Notes: generated by a model from the sequence alone, not told the origin. Positions 1-6,579 are shown, numbered from the stretch's first letter. The stretch is 25,430 bases of DNA from Lachnospiraceae bacterium UBA4711 (GCA_002404515.1 DHJV01000002.1:1-25430), one strand, 5' to 3'. A program made the numbers and translations.

Positions 1-130
1 GTACCCATTTGCCATCTACCATGATCTCAAGCCCCTCCCCGCAGTGAAATCCGCTGTGTTCCCACAGATCTGACACGAGCAGTCCATATCTGTCATTTAT
101 GCTGTTATATCCAAGCCGTCCCGTTGTCAT
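1..130 (-). CDS. DUF5348 domain protein, N-terminal fragment cut by window edge
   Basis: Minus-strand frame of 43 codons that starts at an ATG preceded by GGAGG about nine bases upstream and runs off the left edge without a stop. The translation begins MTTGRLGYNSINDRYGLL and contains the pattern LWEHSGFHCGE followed by DGKWV, which I recognise as the start of DUF5348 proteins. These are small proteins of unknown function, usually under 100 residues, found mainly in mobile elements of Firmicutes, often near relaxase or replication genes. Here it lies downstream of the VapE/primase replication genes on the same strand, across a 220-base gap that holds repeats. Family call rests on memory of the motif; function is unknown. 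Confidence 0.7.
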   Translation of the reverse strand, partial: MTTGRLGYNSINDRYGLLVSDLWEHSGFHCGEGLEIMVDGKWV

Positions 131-180
131 TATGCATTACCTCCATTTTCTTTATGTTCCGACGATTATTTCATCCATCA

Positions 181-202
181 ACAGGAGCATCCATGCTCCT
201 GT
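181..202. repeat. Perfect 10-bp-arm hairpin beside the iteron cluster
   Basis: ACAGGAGCAT and ATGCTCCTGT form a perfect inverted repeat with a two-base loop. Neither strand has a following U-tract that would make a classic terminator. It sits between the DUF5348 gene and the six GTTTAC/GTAAAC repeats, so it may belong to the origin region or affect mRNA ends. Seen directly; role is inference. Confidence 0.6.
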
Positions 203-231
203 CGTCACAATACTCTTTTTCCGTTTTCCCT

Positions 232-337
232 GTTTACATTGTTTACAACTTCTGCATCATGCGTATTCACTGTGTTTCTTCGTAAACAGAATTGTTTACC
301 ATCCCGCATACACAGGCTGTAAACAGAATTTGTAAAC
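232..337. repeat. Iteron-like cluster of six GTTTAC/GTAAAC sites; candidate origin
   Basis: Six copies of the hexamer GTTTAC or its complement start at 232, 241, 282, 294, 319 and 332. They form three pairs: a direct pair 9 bases apart, an inverted pair 12 apart and a direct pair 13 apart. Several share longer context such as GTAAACAGAATT. The cluster lies immediately downstream of the VapE-primase genes in a stretch without genes. Iterons next to replication genes are a common form of plasmid and satellite origin; that this is one is inference. Confidence 0.55.
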
Positions 338-351
338 GGGGATCAAAAAAC

Positions 352-1704
352 TTATTTTTTGTCAAATGGTGTTTCTGCGTATTCTGGTAATTTATGAAAT
401 CCATCTTTATCTACAACTCTGCGCCAGCCTCTCTGTATGCCATATTCCGCAAATCGGTGGGATGATATTTTCTCCCATCCGGAAATACTGTTGTTCATGA
501 CATTATTGATTTCCTTTAATTCCCAGTCCTTCGGCGTATCATATTCATGGTCAAATGCTTCCTTATAGATCATGGTGCTGCACACATAATCCTGCGGCAG
601 TTCGTCCAGCCACAACTGGATAATTCCAACTTTTGCATCCTCCGGCATAAATTCTTTCTGCATCTGACGCAGATAGATTTCTGTATCTTTGGACAACTTC
701 AATTCATGCTGACCGCTTCGATACAGCTCCATTGCCTCTGCCCATGCCTGAATAATATAATTTCTTGCCTCTTTCTCGTCCTCCAGAATATGCTTCTCCA
801 CCCTGTCCGGGTGTACAAGTATCGGTGCAAATCTACGATTACCGGTTCGATCAAGAGGGAGAAAATCCATACTATTGGAAGTACCAACGAATACACATTG
901 CCTTGGTCTGTCTTCCGGATGCGTTTCATATGGAATTTTATAAGTTTCTTTCTGCCTGCTGATAAATGACTTGATATCTTCAATACTTTTTGCATTCACA
1001 GTAGCCATCATCTCAGACATTTCAATAATCCAGTGTCCCTGCATCTTCCGATACACATTGTCATCATCCATACGTTTCAGATCATCCGAAAACCATTCAT
1101 CATTGATTGCAAGGAATCGGAAAAATGTTGACTTTCCTGCGCCCTGTCCTCCTACCAGACACACCATAATTTCATACTTACAGCCCGGCTCATATATCCT
1201 ATGTATCGCTGCCAACATAAGAAGCTGCATGATTTCCCTGGTATAGGCATCATCTTCAGCTCCCAGATATTTGGGGAGCAATTTTCCAATACGCTGCTTT
1301 CCATCCCATGCAAGTTGTTCCAGATACTTTCTAATCGGATGATACCGGTTCTCACTTGCAATGATATTCATCGCTTTGTTAATGTTTCTCTCATTTTTTA
1401 ATCCATACTGTTTTTCCAGATACCAATGCAGCTGATAAACATCTGTATCCGTCACGCTACAAGATGTTCTTTCCCACCCCATCTCGCCAACAATATCAAT
1501 TTTTCCTGAAAGATCATTTTTCCTGATTGCGCCTTTCAACAAAGGATCTCTTTTGAAAACCGTCATACAATTATCAATACTTTGGCAAACATTTCCCTTA
1601 TCATTTCTTACAAGATCAGTCCGGATATCCTCAATACTGCTCATTTCATCATCAAGCACTTTCCCGACATCGCTCCACGATACTTCTGTGCCATTTGCTG
1701 ACAT
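352..1704 (-). CDS. VapE-like (virulence-associated E family) SF3-type ATPase/helicase
   Basis: Probable replicative helicase/ATPase of the element. It has a Walker A motif GGQGAGKS near residues 185-192, a Walker B-like strand WIIEMSE near 225-231, and the DRTGNRRF arginine motif near 285-292, all characteristic of the VirE/VapE family. Length (450 residues with this start) is normal for the family. The frame is open upstream to 1815, but the likely start is ATG at 1704 (product begins MSANGTEVSW) or TTG at 1713 behind GAGGTGG; both overlap the end of the primase gene by about 50 bases, which suggests translational coupling. Together with the CHC2 primase it forms the replication pair seen in many phage satellites and clostridial islands. 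VapE proteins are known from staphylococcal pathogenicity islands, where they take part in island replication. Confidence 0.85.
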   Translation of the reverse strand: MSANGTEVSWSDVGKVLDDEMSSIEDIRTDLVRNDKGNVCQSIDNCMTVFKRDPLLKGAIRKNDLSGKIDIVGEMGWERTSCSVTDTDVYQLHWYLEKQYGLKNERNINKAMNIIASENRYHPIRKYLEQLAWDGKQRIGKLLPKYLGAEDDAYTREIMQLLMLAAIHRIYEPGCKYEIMVCLVGGQGAGKSTFFRFLAINDEWFSDDLKRMDDDNVYRKMQGHWIIEMSEMMATVNAKSIEDIKSFISRQKETYKIPYETHPEDRPRQCVFVGTSNSMDFLPLDRTGNRRFAPILVHPDRVEKHILEDEKEARNYIIQAWAEAMELYRSGQHELKLSKDTEIYLRQMQKEFMPEDAKVGIIQLWLDELPQDYVCSTMIYKEAFDHEYDTPKDWELKEINNVMNNSISGWEKISSHRFAEYGIQRGWRRVVDKDGFHKLPEYAETPFDKK

Positions 1705-2290
1705 TTCCTGCAATATTCTCCACCTCTTTTCTGCCCTGTATAAATAATTCTTTTTGATCCTGCTCACTACCCATACAGAGAATATCAAGCCAATAATTAA
1801 TGATTGGCTCTGCATGAAGCATCATGGCATAATTATCAGAAAACATTACATCTGGTGTCTTAGCACAAAGTACCTGTCCACTATCATCAATCTGAACCAG
1901 TGCTTTTTTTAACAATTCTATCGTTTTCCTACGCCACCTTGAAAATCTTTTCTTGATTCGGATAATGCGCATGCGCTCCTCTTTTTCCCTGTGAAGTTTC
2001 TCTTTTTCTTTCTTACTCATTGTTTCTGTATGAATTGACAAGTTAAAATCCTCAATCAATTTCTTTGCTGCATCATACTGGGATAATCCATACATTCTTG
2101 CCGTGTAATCAATCGCATCTCCGCCCACCCCACATGCAAAGCAGTGATAATTTTTATCCACCTTCATGCTCGGATGTCTGTCATCATGGAACGGACAACA
2201 GGCAGTGCCATTTCTACGAACATACAGTCCATAACTTTCTGCCACCTGTCTTGCGGTTAGATGCGCTTTCACTTCTGAAAATATATCCAA
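1652..2290 (-). CDS. CHC2 zinc-finger DNA primase-like protein
   Basis: A 212-residue protein with a DnaG-type CHC2 zinc finger: CPFH near residues 32-35 and CFAC at 50-53, followed by GVGGDAIDY as in bacterial primases. The C-terminal part is basic and helical; no complete TOPRIM domain is apparent, so it is the short primase form that usually sits beside VapE in mobile elements and probably works with it. The start is a TTG at 2290, because no ATG lies upstream in frame and an AAAGGAG motif lies about 10 bases before it. That ribosome binding site lies inside a potential hairpin (separate entry), so expression may be controlled at translation. The end overlaps the VapE gene. Confidence 0.85.
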   Translation of the reverse strand: MDIFSEVKAHLTARQVAESYGLYVRRNGTACCPFHDDRHPSMKVDKNYHCFACGVGGDAIDYTARMYGLSQYDAAKKLIEDFNLSIHTETMSKKEKEKLHREKEERMRIIRIKKRFSRWRRKTIELLKKALVQIDDSGQVLCAKTPDVMFSDNYAMMLHAEPIINYWLDILCMGSEQDQKELFIQGRKEVENIAGNVSKWHRSIVERCRESA

Positions 2291-2298
2291 ATTACAAA

Positions 2299-2360
2299 TT
2301 TCTCCTTTCCTGCGGAGAAAGCCTTTGCTATAATAAATTTGTTGTGGATAGAAAGGCTTT
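2299..2360 (-). promoter_or_regulatory. Leader hairpins hiding the primase ribosome binding site
   Basis: On the minus strand TTTCTCC (2314-2320) can pair with GGAGAAA (2299-2305) around the loop GCAGGAAA, placing the primase AAAGGAG site inside a 7-bp stem. A second possible stem pairs AAAGCCTTT (2352-2360) with AAAGGCTTT (2318-2326); it shares three bases with the first, so the two compete. The arrangement resembles a translational switch on the replication genes. The pairing is visible; the function is inference. Confidence 0.45.
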
Positions 2361-2367
2361 ATCCTTT

Positions 2368-2691
2368 TTATTCTGTAATGTCCCTGTTACCAGCAGGGGC
2401 ATTTTTCTGTAATGCTATCAATTCTTTTACCAAAGCCTTCAAAAGCAGTTCATTCTCTGAATTCTCATTGTTCAACTCTTCACAGATCCGCTCCAACACC
2501 TTTGATAATCGAAATGACATATAACTGCCTGACACCACCGTAATCTCCTGTCCCAGCACAGCCTTTCGATAATACTCACCTTTCGGCACTCCCGACAATA
2601 TAATTTTTGCTTCGACCTCTGCTTTTTCTTCATCACTCAGCCAGAAAGCGATTGTGTTATGCCGAAATCTGTCCTCTCGTTTACATGCCAT
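2368..2691 (-). CDS. MobC-like / ribbon-helix-helix DNA-binding protein
   Basis: A 107-residue basic protein beginning MACKREDRFRHNTIAFWLS, followed by an EEKAEVEAKIILSGVPKGEYYRKAVLG stretch split between two helices. This arrangement resembles the N-terminal ribbon-helix-helix region of MobC-type relaxosome accessory proteins found in clostridial elements. The ATG at 2691 overlaps the integrase stop codon; an in-frame GTG at 2700 is an alternative. The overlap indicates co-transcription with the integrase. If it is a true MobC, a relaxase and origin of transfer are expected beyond the left edge. It could instead be a general RHH regulator of the element; I cannot decide from sequence alone. 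Confidence 0.6.
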   Translation of the reverse strand: MACKREDRFRHNTIAFWLSDEEKAEVEAKIILSGVPKGEYYRKAVLGQEITVVSGSYMSFRLSKVLERICEELNNENSENELLLKALVKELIALQKNAPAGNRDITE

Positions 2692-3760
2692 CTTCCTCAC
2701 CCCGATTCACTTTTCCGAGCCTGTCCGCAATTCTTTCCTGTGCATCTCCCGACTGATGGCAATAGGTTTCAATCGTTGTTGTTACCTTTCCATGCCCCAG
2801 TCGCTTGGCAATCTCTATCGGACTGACCCCCATCTGTACCAGCATACTTGCATGGCTGTGTCTGGTGCAATGCACTGTAATTTTCTTCACTCCCGACTGC
2901 TTTATGCCACGCTCCATTTCATGTTCAAAGAAGCTCTTTGTTCTTCCTGCAAATAATCTGGTTCCCGGTCTCGGACGATAAAGCGTATCAATATACTCTC
3001 GAAGTTCATCCTGCAACTCCCTATGAATTGTGATCACTCGTACCGAACTTTCTGTCTTTGGAGCTGTAATCAAATCCTCCCCGTCAATTCTTGCAAGTGA
3101 CTCATCTACACGTATCGTTCCGTGCTCAAAATCCACATCTTTCACCTGCAAGGCAAGTAACTCTCCGATACGCATACCTGTCCAGAACAATATCTGAAAT
3201 GCCATCCATGAATCTCTTTTATCTATGATTGCATCTGAAAATTTCTGAAATTCTTCCAATGTCCAATATGGTCGTTCATCTGCTTTGCTTTTTCCCATAC
3301 TGCCTGCTTTGTGGCATGGATTGGATCGCAATTCATAAAAACGCACCGCATAGTTGAGAATAGAACTAAGCTGATTATTGATCGTCTTCAAATAAGTAGG
3401 CTTAAATCCCTTATCAATCATCTCTCCCTGCCATTTGCGTATCATAGGTGCTGTGATTGCATTGATTGGTGTATTTCCAAAATACGGGAGCACCTTGTCT
3501 TTCATCACGTATTCCTTCTGTTTCATGGTGGTTTTCCGCAACCGCTTCTCCATGTCTGCCTTGTATATCTCCCAGAAATCGTTCAAGATCATGGTCGGAT
3601 CAGAAGTTTGCTGCATTATAAAATGTGCATACCATTCCTCAGCTTCTTTCTTTGTTTTAAAACCTCGTTTCTGAGATTTTTTCTTGGTTCCTGTCCAGTC
3701 TGTCCAACGATACTGAATATGCCATGTGCCATTCGGATCTCGTTTTGCACTACAACTCAT
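2681..3760 (-). CDS. int: Tyrosine-family site-specific integrase
   Basis: Catalyses integration and excision of the element. The 359-residue protein has an N-terminal arm-binding domain (GTWHIQYRWTDWTG, about residues 11-24, then KRGFKTKKEAEEW), a SAM-like core-binding domain (about 60-150) and a catalytic domain with the full set of residues: Arg197 in TGMRIGE, Lys235, His297 and Arg300 in HCTRH, His323 in LGHG and the nucleophile Tyr333 in ETYCH. The start chosen is the ATG at 3760, directly behind AAAGGAGGTGGGAGC; the frame extends ten codons further but without a better site. It overlaps the excisionase-like gene by four bases (ATGA), so the two are coupled. The family is phage/ICE integrases; intact and likely active. 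Confidence 0.96.
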   Translation of the reverse strand: MSCSAKRDPNGTWHIQYRWTDWTGTKKKSQKRGFKTKKEAEEWYAHFIMQQTSDPTMILNDFWEIYKADMEKRLRKTTMKQKEYVMKDKVLPYFGNTPINAITAPMIRKWQGEMIDKGFKPTYLKTINNQLSSILNYAVRFYELRSNPCHKAGSMGKSKADERPYWTLEEFQKFSDAIIDKRDSWMAFQILFWTGMRIGELLALQVKDVDFEHGTIRVDESLARIDGEDLITAPKTESSVRVITIHRELQDELREYIDTLYRPRPGTRLFAGRTKSFFEHEMERGIKQSGVKKITVHCTRHSHASMLVQMGVSPIEIAKRLGHGKVTTTIETYCHQSGDAQERIADRLGKVNRGEEDGM

Positions 3761-3951
3761 GCTCCCACCTCCTTTGCTCCTCCATACCACTTCTCACGAA
3801 AATACTCCACCGGAATCTTGCCTGCAATTGTAAGGAAGCCTTTTTCAGACAGTTCCTTATTCATTTCACGCAATATTTTGTAGGATTTTCCCATGCTCAC
3901 ACCGAGCATATTTGCAATGTCTTCTGCACTGTAATAAATTTTTTCGTTCAT
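3757..3951 (-). CDS. Excisionase-like small helix-turn-helix protein
   Basis: A 64-residue protein with a winged-helix/MerR-like fold signature: YYSAEDIANMLGVSMGKSYK near residues 6-25 is a recognisable DNA-binding helix-turn-helix. Small proteins of this type placed directly upstream of an integrase usually act as directionality factors (Xis) or as its regulators. A GGAGG site lies just before the ATG and the stop overlaps the integrase start. It is the first gene of the minus-strand transcript that begins at the double-operator promoter, so its synthesis should be under direct control of that promoter. The Xis role is inferred from position and size. Confidence 0.75.
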   Translation of the reverse strand: MNEKIYYSAEDIANMLGVSMGKSYKILREMNKELSEKGFLTIAGKIPVEYFREKWYGGAKEVGA

Positions 3952-3986
3952 ACTGTTTCCTCCATTTTATTTCTTTTGTTTTTGTT

Positions 3987-4037
3987 GCGTATCTTTTGAT
4001 ACGTCTTTATAGTAGCGTATCTTTTGATACGTGTCAA
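3987..4037 (-). promoter_or_regulatory. xis-int promoter with two identical palindromic operators
   Basis: On the minus strand there is TTGACA (4032-4037), a 17-base spacer and TACTAT (4009-4014), a near-consensus sigma-A promoter. The spacer is the palindrome ACGTATCAAAAGATACGC (4015-4032, including the last base of the -35). The same 18 bp recur at 3987-4004, over the predicted transcription start, with centres 28 bp apart. This is a classic repression layout: a repressor on either site would block RNA polymerase. The divergent XRE protein is the obvious candidate repressor (inference). Confidence 0.85.
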
Positions 4038-4076
4038 CATCTTTTTTATGTTTCTATTTATCTTTTCAGTATCATA

Positions 4077-4115
4077 TGGTAAAATCAAGTTACATTTGGT
4101 GCGCATATATGTAAC
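4077..4115 (+). promoter_or_regulatory. Repressor gene promoter with GTTACAT/ATGTAAC inverted repeat
   Basis: TGGTAAAAT (4077-4085) fits an extended -10 element; no good -35 is seen. Just downstream, GTTACAT (4089-4095) and ATGTAAC (4109-4115) form an inverted repeat across the expected start point. This differs in sequence from the GTATC operators on the other side, so it may bind a different protein or be an mRNA hairpin. An AGGAGGGAACGCA ribosome site precedes the ATG. Confidence 0.5.
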
Positions 4116-4142
4116 ATGTTTTTATAAACAGGAGGGAACGCA

Positions 4143-4688
4143 ATGACTGTCGGTGAAAATATACGACGTATCCGTCTAGAAAGAGGACTTACCTTAAAAC
4201 AATTAGGTGATATGGTTGGCGTAAGCGAATCCTATATCCGAGCCTATGAAAGTGGACGCAGAAATCCCAAGCTATCCTCATTGGAAGCATTGGCTCAGGC
4301 TCTTGCGGTAAATGTTGAAGTCTTAACAAATTCAGATTTTGACGGCGTGAAAGCCATGCATAGATTGTTTCAGGTTTTCCGTCAATACAGTGGTGAGCTT
4401 TTTGAATACCAAGACAAGGACGGAAATGATATGGTCGGCATTAGTTTCGGATCATTAACCTTGATGCGATCATGGTTAGAGCGGTATGAAGAATATATGG
4501 ATGAAGTTGAAAAATGCAATGAAATTAAGGACGTTAAGAAGCGTGGAGAAGCCCTGTTGCAAGCAGAAGCTGACTTCAACCTTTGGATGGACATTTATCC
4601 GGAATCAGAGCCATGGCAGGATCGACTGGACATGCAGAAATCGCACGATGAGATTATGGATAAACTCGGATTAAACCCGAAGAATTAA
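4143..4688 (+). CDS. XRE-family (Cro/CI-type) transcriptional repressor
   Basis: A 181-residue protein. Residues about 5-60 form a lambda-repressor-like helix-turn-helix (TLKQLGDMVGVSESYIRAYE then SGRRNPKLSSLEALAQAL). The C-terminal part, about residues 75-181, is acidic and helical with no LexA/CI peptidase Ser-Lys signature that I can see, so SOS-type self-cleavage is not supported. It is transcribed divergently from xis-int and probably represses that promoter, keeping the element integrated. The start is the ATG behind GGAGGG. It is the last gene of the element before guaA. The C-terminal signal or partner is unknown. Confidence 0.9.
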   Translation: MTVGENIRRIRLERGLTLKQLGDMVGVSESYIRAYESGRRNPKLSSLEALAQALAVNVEVLTNSDFDGVKAMHRLFQVFRQYSGELFEYQDKDGNDMVGISFGSLTLMRSWLERYEEYMDEVEKCNEIKDVKKRGEALLQAEADFNLWMDIYPESEPWQDRLDMQKSHDEIMDKLGLNPKN

Positions 4689-4695
4689 GAAACCA

Positions 4696-4747
4696 GGTAT
4701 CAAAAGGTATCAAAATAAATTTTTGTACCCAAAACGTACCCATTTGC
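4696..4747. repeat. Direct repeats at the element end (candidate att/arm sites)
   Basis: GGTATCAAAA occurs twice in tandem (4696-4705, 4706-4715), each carrying the GTATCAAAA core of the xis-int operators. Then GTACCCA occurs at 4725 and 4736, that is GGGTAC repeats 11 bp apart on the minus strand. The last 12 bases, GTACCCATTTGC (4736-4747), equal bases 1-12 of the window. Such direct repeats between an integrase-side gene and the target gene are typical of arm or attachment sites. The precise core is not determined. Confidence 0.55.
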
Positions 4748-4754
4748 ACATAAA

Positions 4755-4796
4755 AAATCCCTACAAAGCCTGTAAATACAAGCCTTGTAGGGATTT
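4755..4796 (-). terminator. guaA terminator, probably bidirectional
   Basis: A long stem pairs AAATCCCTACAAGGCTTG with its partner around a short loop just after the guaA stop codon, followed on the minus strand by a T-rich run (TTTTTTA). On the plus strand the same hairpin could stop repressor transcripts, though the following T-tract is weaker. As it is the junction of element and chromosome, the hairpin could also contain the attachment core. Confidence 0.8.
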
Positions 4797-4802
4797 AGCC
4801 TT

Positions 4803-6344
4803 TTATTCAAACTCAATCGTTCCAGGCGGTTTACTCGTCAGATCATACATTACACGGTTTACGCCCTTTACTTCATTTATGATTCTTGTCATAACCTTCT
4901 GCAGTACCTCGAATGGGATTTCAGAGCAATCAGCGGTCATGAAGTCGCTGGTGTTGACTGCACGGAGTGCGATTGCGTAGTCATAGGTACGCTCGTCACC
5001 CATAACACCGACACTACGCATATTGGTCAGTGCTGCGAAATACTGTCCAAGGTTCTTGGCAAGTCCTGCCTTGGCGATTTCCTCGCGGTAGATGTAATCT
5101 GCATCCTGCACGATACGAACCTTGTCTGCGGTTACTTCTCCGATGATACGGATGCCAAGTCCCGGTCCTGGGAATGGCTGACGATATACGAGGTATTCTG
5201 GAATACCAAGCTCCAATCCGGCTTTTCTTACTTCATCCTTGAAGAGCAGGCGGAGTGGCTCGATGATCTCCTTGAAATCAACATGATCTGGAAGTCCACC
5301 TACATTGTGGTGGCTCTTGATCACTGCGGACTTTCCAAGTCCTGACTCAATCACGTCTGGGTAGATCGTTCCCTGAACTAAGAAATCAACCGCACCGATC
5401 TTCTTTGCTTCTTCCTCAAATACACGGATGAATTCTTCGCCGATGATCTTACGTTTTGCTTCCGGCTCTGTAACGCCAGCTAATTTCTTATAATAACGCT
5501 CCTGTGCATTGACGCGGATAAAGTTCAGCTCGTATGGACCATCCGGGCCAAATACTGCCTCAACCTCATCGCCCTCGTTCTTACGAAGCAAACCATGATC
5601 GACGAAAACACAGGTAAGCTGCTTTCCTACTGCCTTTGAGAGAAGAACGGCTGCAACAGATGAATCAACGCCACCTGACAAGGCACACAATACCTTTCCG
5701 TCTCCAACCTTCTCACGAATCTCGCGGATCGTTGTCTCTACAAATGAATCCATCTTCCAGTCGCCAGAGCATCCACATACGTTATACACAAAGTTTGACA
5801 GCATCTTTTGTCCTTCCTCGGTGTGCATCACCTCTGGATGGAACTGTGTTGCATACAGCTTACGCTCCGGGCACTCCATTGCAGCTACCGGGCAGACCGG
5901 CGTCTTCGCAACAACCTTAAATCCCTCTGGTGCCCTTGAGATATAATCCGTGTGGCTCATCCAGCAGATTGTCTGTGGCTTTACCCCTTGGAAGATAGCA
6001 CTGCTGTTATCAACATCCACTTCGGTTCTGCCATACTCACTGACTGGCGCCGTTTCCACGGTACCTCCAAGCATATATGCCATCAACTGCGAGCCATAAC
6101 AGATTCCGAGAATCGGAATTCCCAAATCAAATATTTCCTTCTGATAGCGTGGTGACTCCTCGCCATACACACTATTCGGTCCACCCGTGAAAATGATTCC
6201 CTTTGGATTCATTTCCTTGATCTTGTCAAGCGACAAGGTATACGGATGTACCTCTGCATACACATTACATTCACGGACACGACGTGCAATCAACTGGTTG
6301 TACTGACCACCAAAATCAAGCACGATAATCATTTCCTTATTCAT
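4803..6344 (-). CDS. guaA: GMP synthase (glutamine-hydrolysing)
   Basis: Converts XMP, glutamine and ATP to GMP in purine synthesis, in the cytoplasm. The 513-residue length is standard. The N-terminal class I glutamine amidotransferase domain has the nucleophile Cys82 in GICYGSQ and the His169/Glu171 pair in QFHPEV. The ATP pyrophosphatase domain begins with the P-loop SGGVDSS near 223-229, and the C-terminal dimerisation domain ends with KPPGTIEFE, as is conserved. The ATG at 6344 follows GGGAG at six bases. Transcription probably begins in the repeat-rich leader described separately, and a strong terminator follows. Its 3' end hosts the integrative element, leaving the reading frame intact. 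Confidence 0.98.
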   Translation of the reverse strand: MNKEMIIVLDFGGQYNQLIARRVRECNVYAEVHPYTLSLDKIKEMNPKGIIFTGGPNSVYGEESPRYQKEIFDLGIPILGICYGSQLMAYMLGGTVETAPVSEYGRTEVDVDNSSAIFQGVKPQTICWMSHTDYISRAPEGFKVVAKTPVCPVAAMECPERKLYATQFHPEVMHTEEGQKMLSNFVYNVCGCSGDWKMDSFVETTIREIREKVGDGKVLCALSGGVDSSVAAVLLSKAVGKQLTCVFVDHGLLRKNEGDEVEAVFGPDGPYELNFIRVNAQERYYKKLAGVTEPEAKRKIIGEEFIRVFEEEAKKIGAVDFLVQGTIYPDVIESGLGKSAVIKSHHNVGGLPDHVDFKEIIEPLRLLFKDEVRKAGLELGIPEYLVYRQPFPGPGLGIRIIGEVTADKVRIVQDADYIYREEIAKAGLAKNLGQYFAALTNMRSVGVMGDERTYDYAIALRAVNTSDFMTADCSEIPFEVLQKVMTRIINEVKGVNRVMYDLTSKPPGTIEFE

Positions 6345-6376
6345 GTGCGTCTCCCTTCTTCTCTATACTTATTGTA

Positions 6377-6525
6377 TTTCATATCTTGTCACCACGCCAT
6401 AGCGTGATGACCTGCGCACGCATCAGCGTACTTCATTATATCATGTCGCCTGACGGCTCCATGTGTTTTTTCGCAATATGCCGGCATGTGCAAGCACATC
6501 CGTCGCATTGCTCATTATATCATGT
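6377..6525 (-). promoter_or_regulatory. guaA leader: repeated extended -10 motifs and hairpins
   Basis: On the minus strand ACATGATATAATGA occurs twice (6512-6525 and 6433-6446), each an extended -10 (TGATATAAT) without a good -35; a degenerate copy lies at 6377-6389. Each copy is followed by palindromes: ATGTGC-TT-GCACAT inside a GCAAT/ATTGC stem, ACGC-TGAT-GCGT, and a 9-bp stem TCATCACGC/GCGTGGTGA with loop TATG. The stretch could be tandem promoters plus a structured leader, or a dispersed repeat family. It does not match any purine riboswitch core I know. Nothing else is seen in the 6345-6579 gap. Confidence 0.5.
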
Positions 6526-6579
6526 GTTGTAACCACGATTGTATATAATTACTCATCCTCTTATTATATTCTATAAGAA

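Larger units (their letters stand above)
1..4747. mobile_element. Integrative element (right part), next to the guaA 3' end
   Basis: The stretch carries a tyrosine integrase, excisionase-like protein, XRE repressor, CHC2 primase, VapE-like ATPase, MobC-like protein and the start of a DUF5348 gene. All of these families are typical of integrative mobilizable elements and phage satellites in Clostridia. The integrase end faces guaA, whose 3' end is a known insertion site for tyrosine-recombinase elements. Repeats of GGGTAC and GGTATCAAAA lie between the repressor stop codon and the guaA terminator and mark the likely right end. The left end is outside the window, so length, cargo and transfer genes cannot be judged. 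No structural phage genes, relaxase or conjugation genes are visible. The exact right boundary is inferred; it could also lie within the guaA terminator hairpin. Confidence 0.8.

Noticed and set aside
352..1815. Start of the VapE gene at 1815
   Set aside because: It would overlap the primase gene by over 160 bases, has no ribosome site, and would add a hydrophobic stretch that is not part of the family.
2326..2375. Plus-strand TGCTATAAT followed by a small hairpin and TTTTTATT, resembling an antisense RNA gene
   Set aside because: The transcript would be only about 30 bases and there is no -35 match; the hairpin is better explained as part of the primase leader.
4024..4142. SOS box or LexA-type control of the repressor
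   Set aside because: No CGAAC-N4-GTTCG-type or other LexA motif is seen, and the repressor has no visible peptidase residues.
6345..6579. Purine or ppGpp-type riboswitch before guaA
   Set aside because: The hairpins do not show the conserved core of any purine-related riboswitch known to me.
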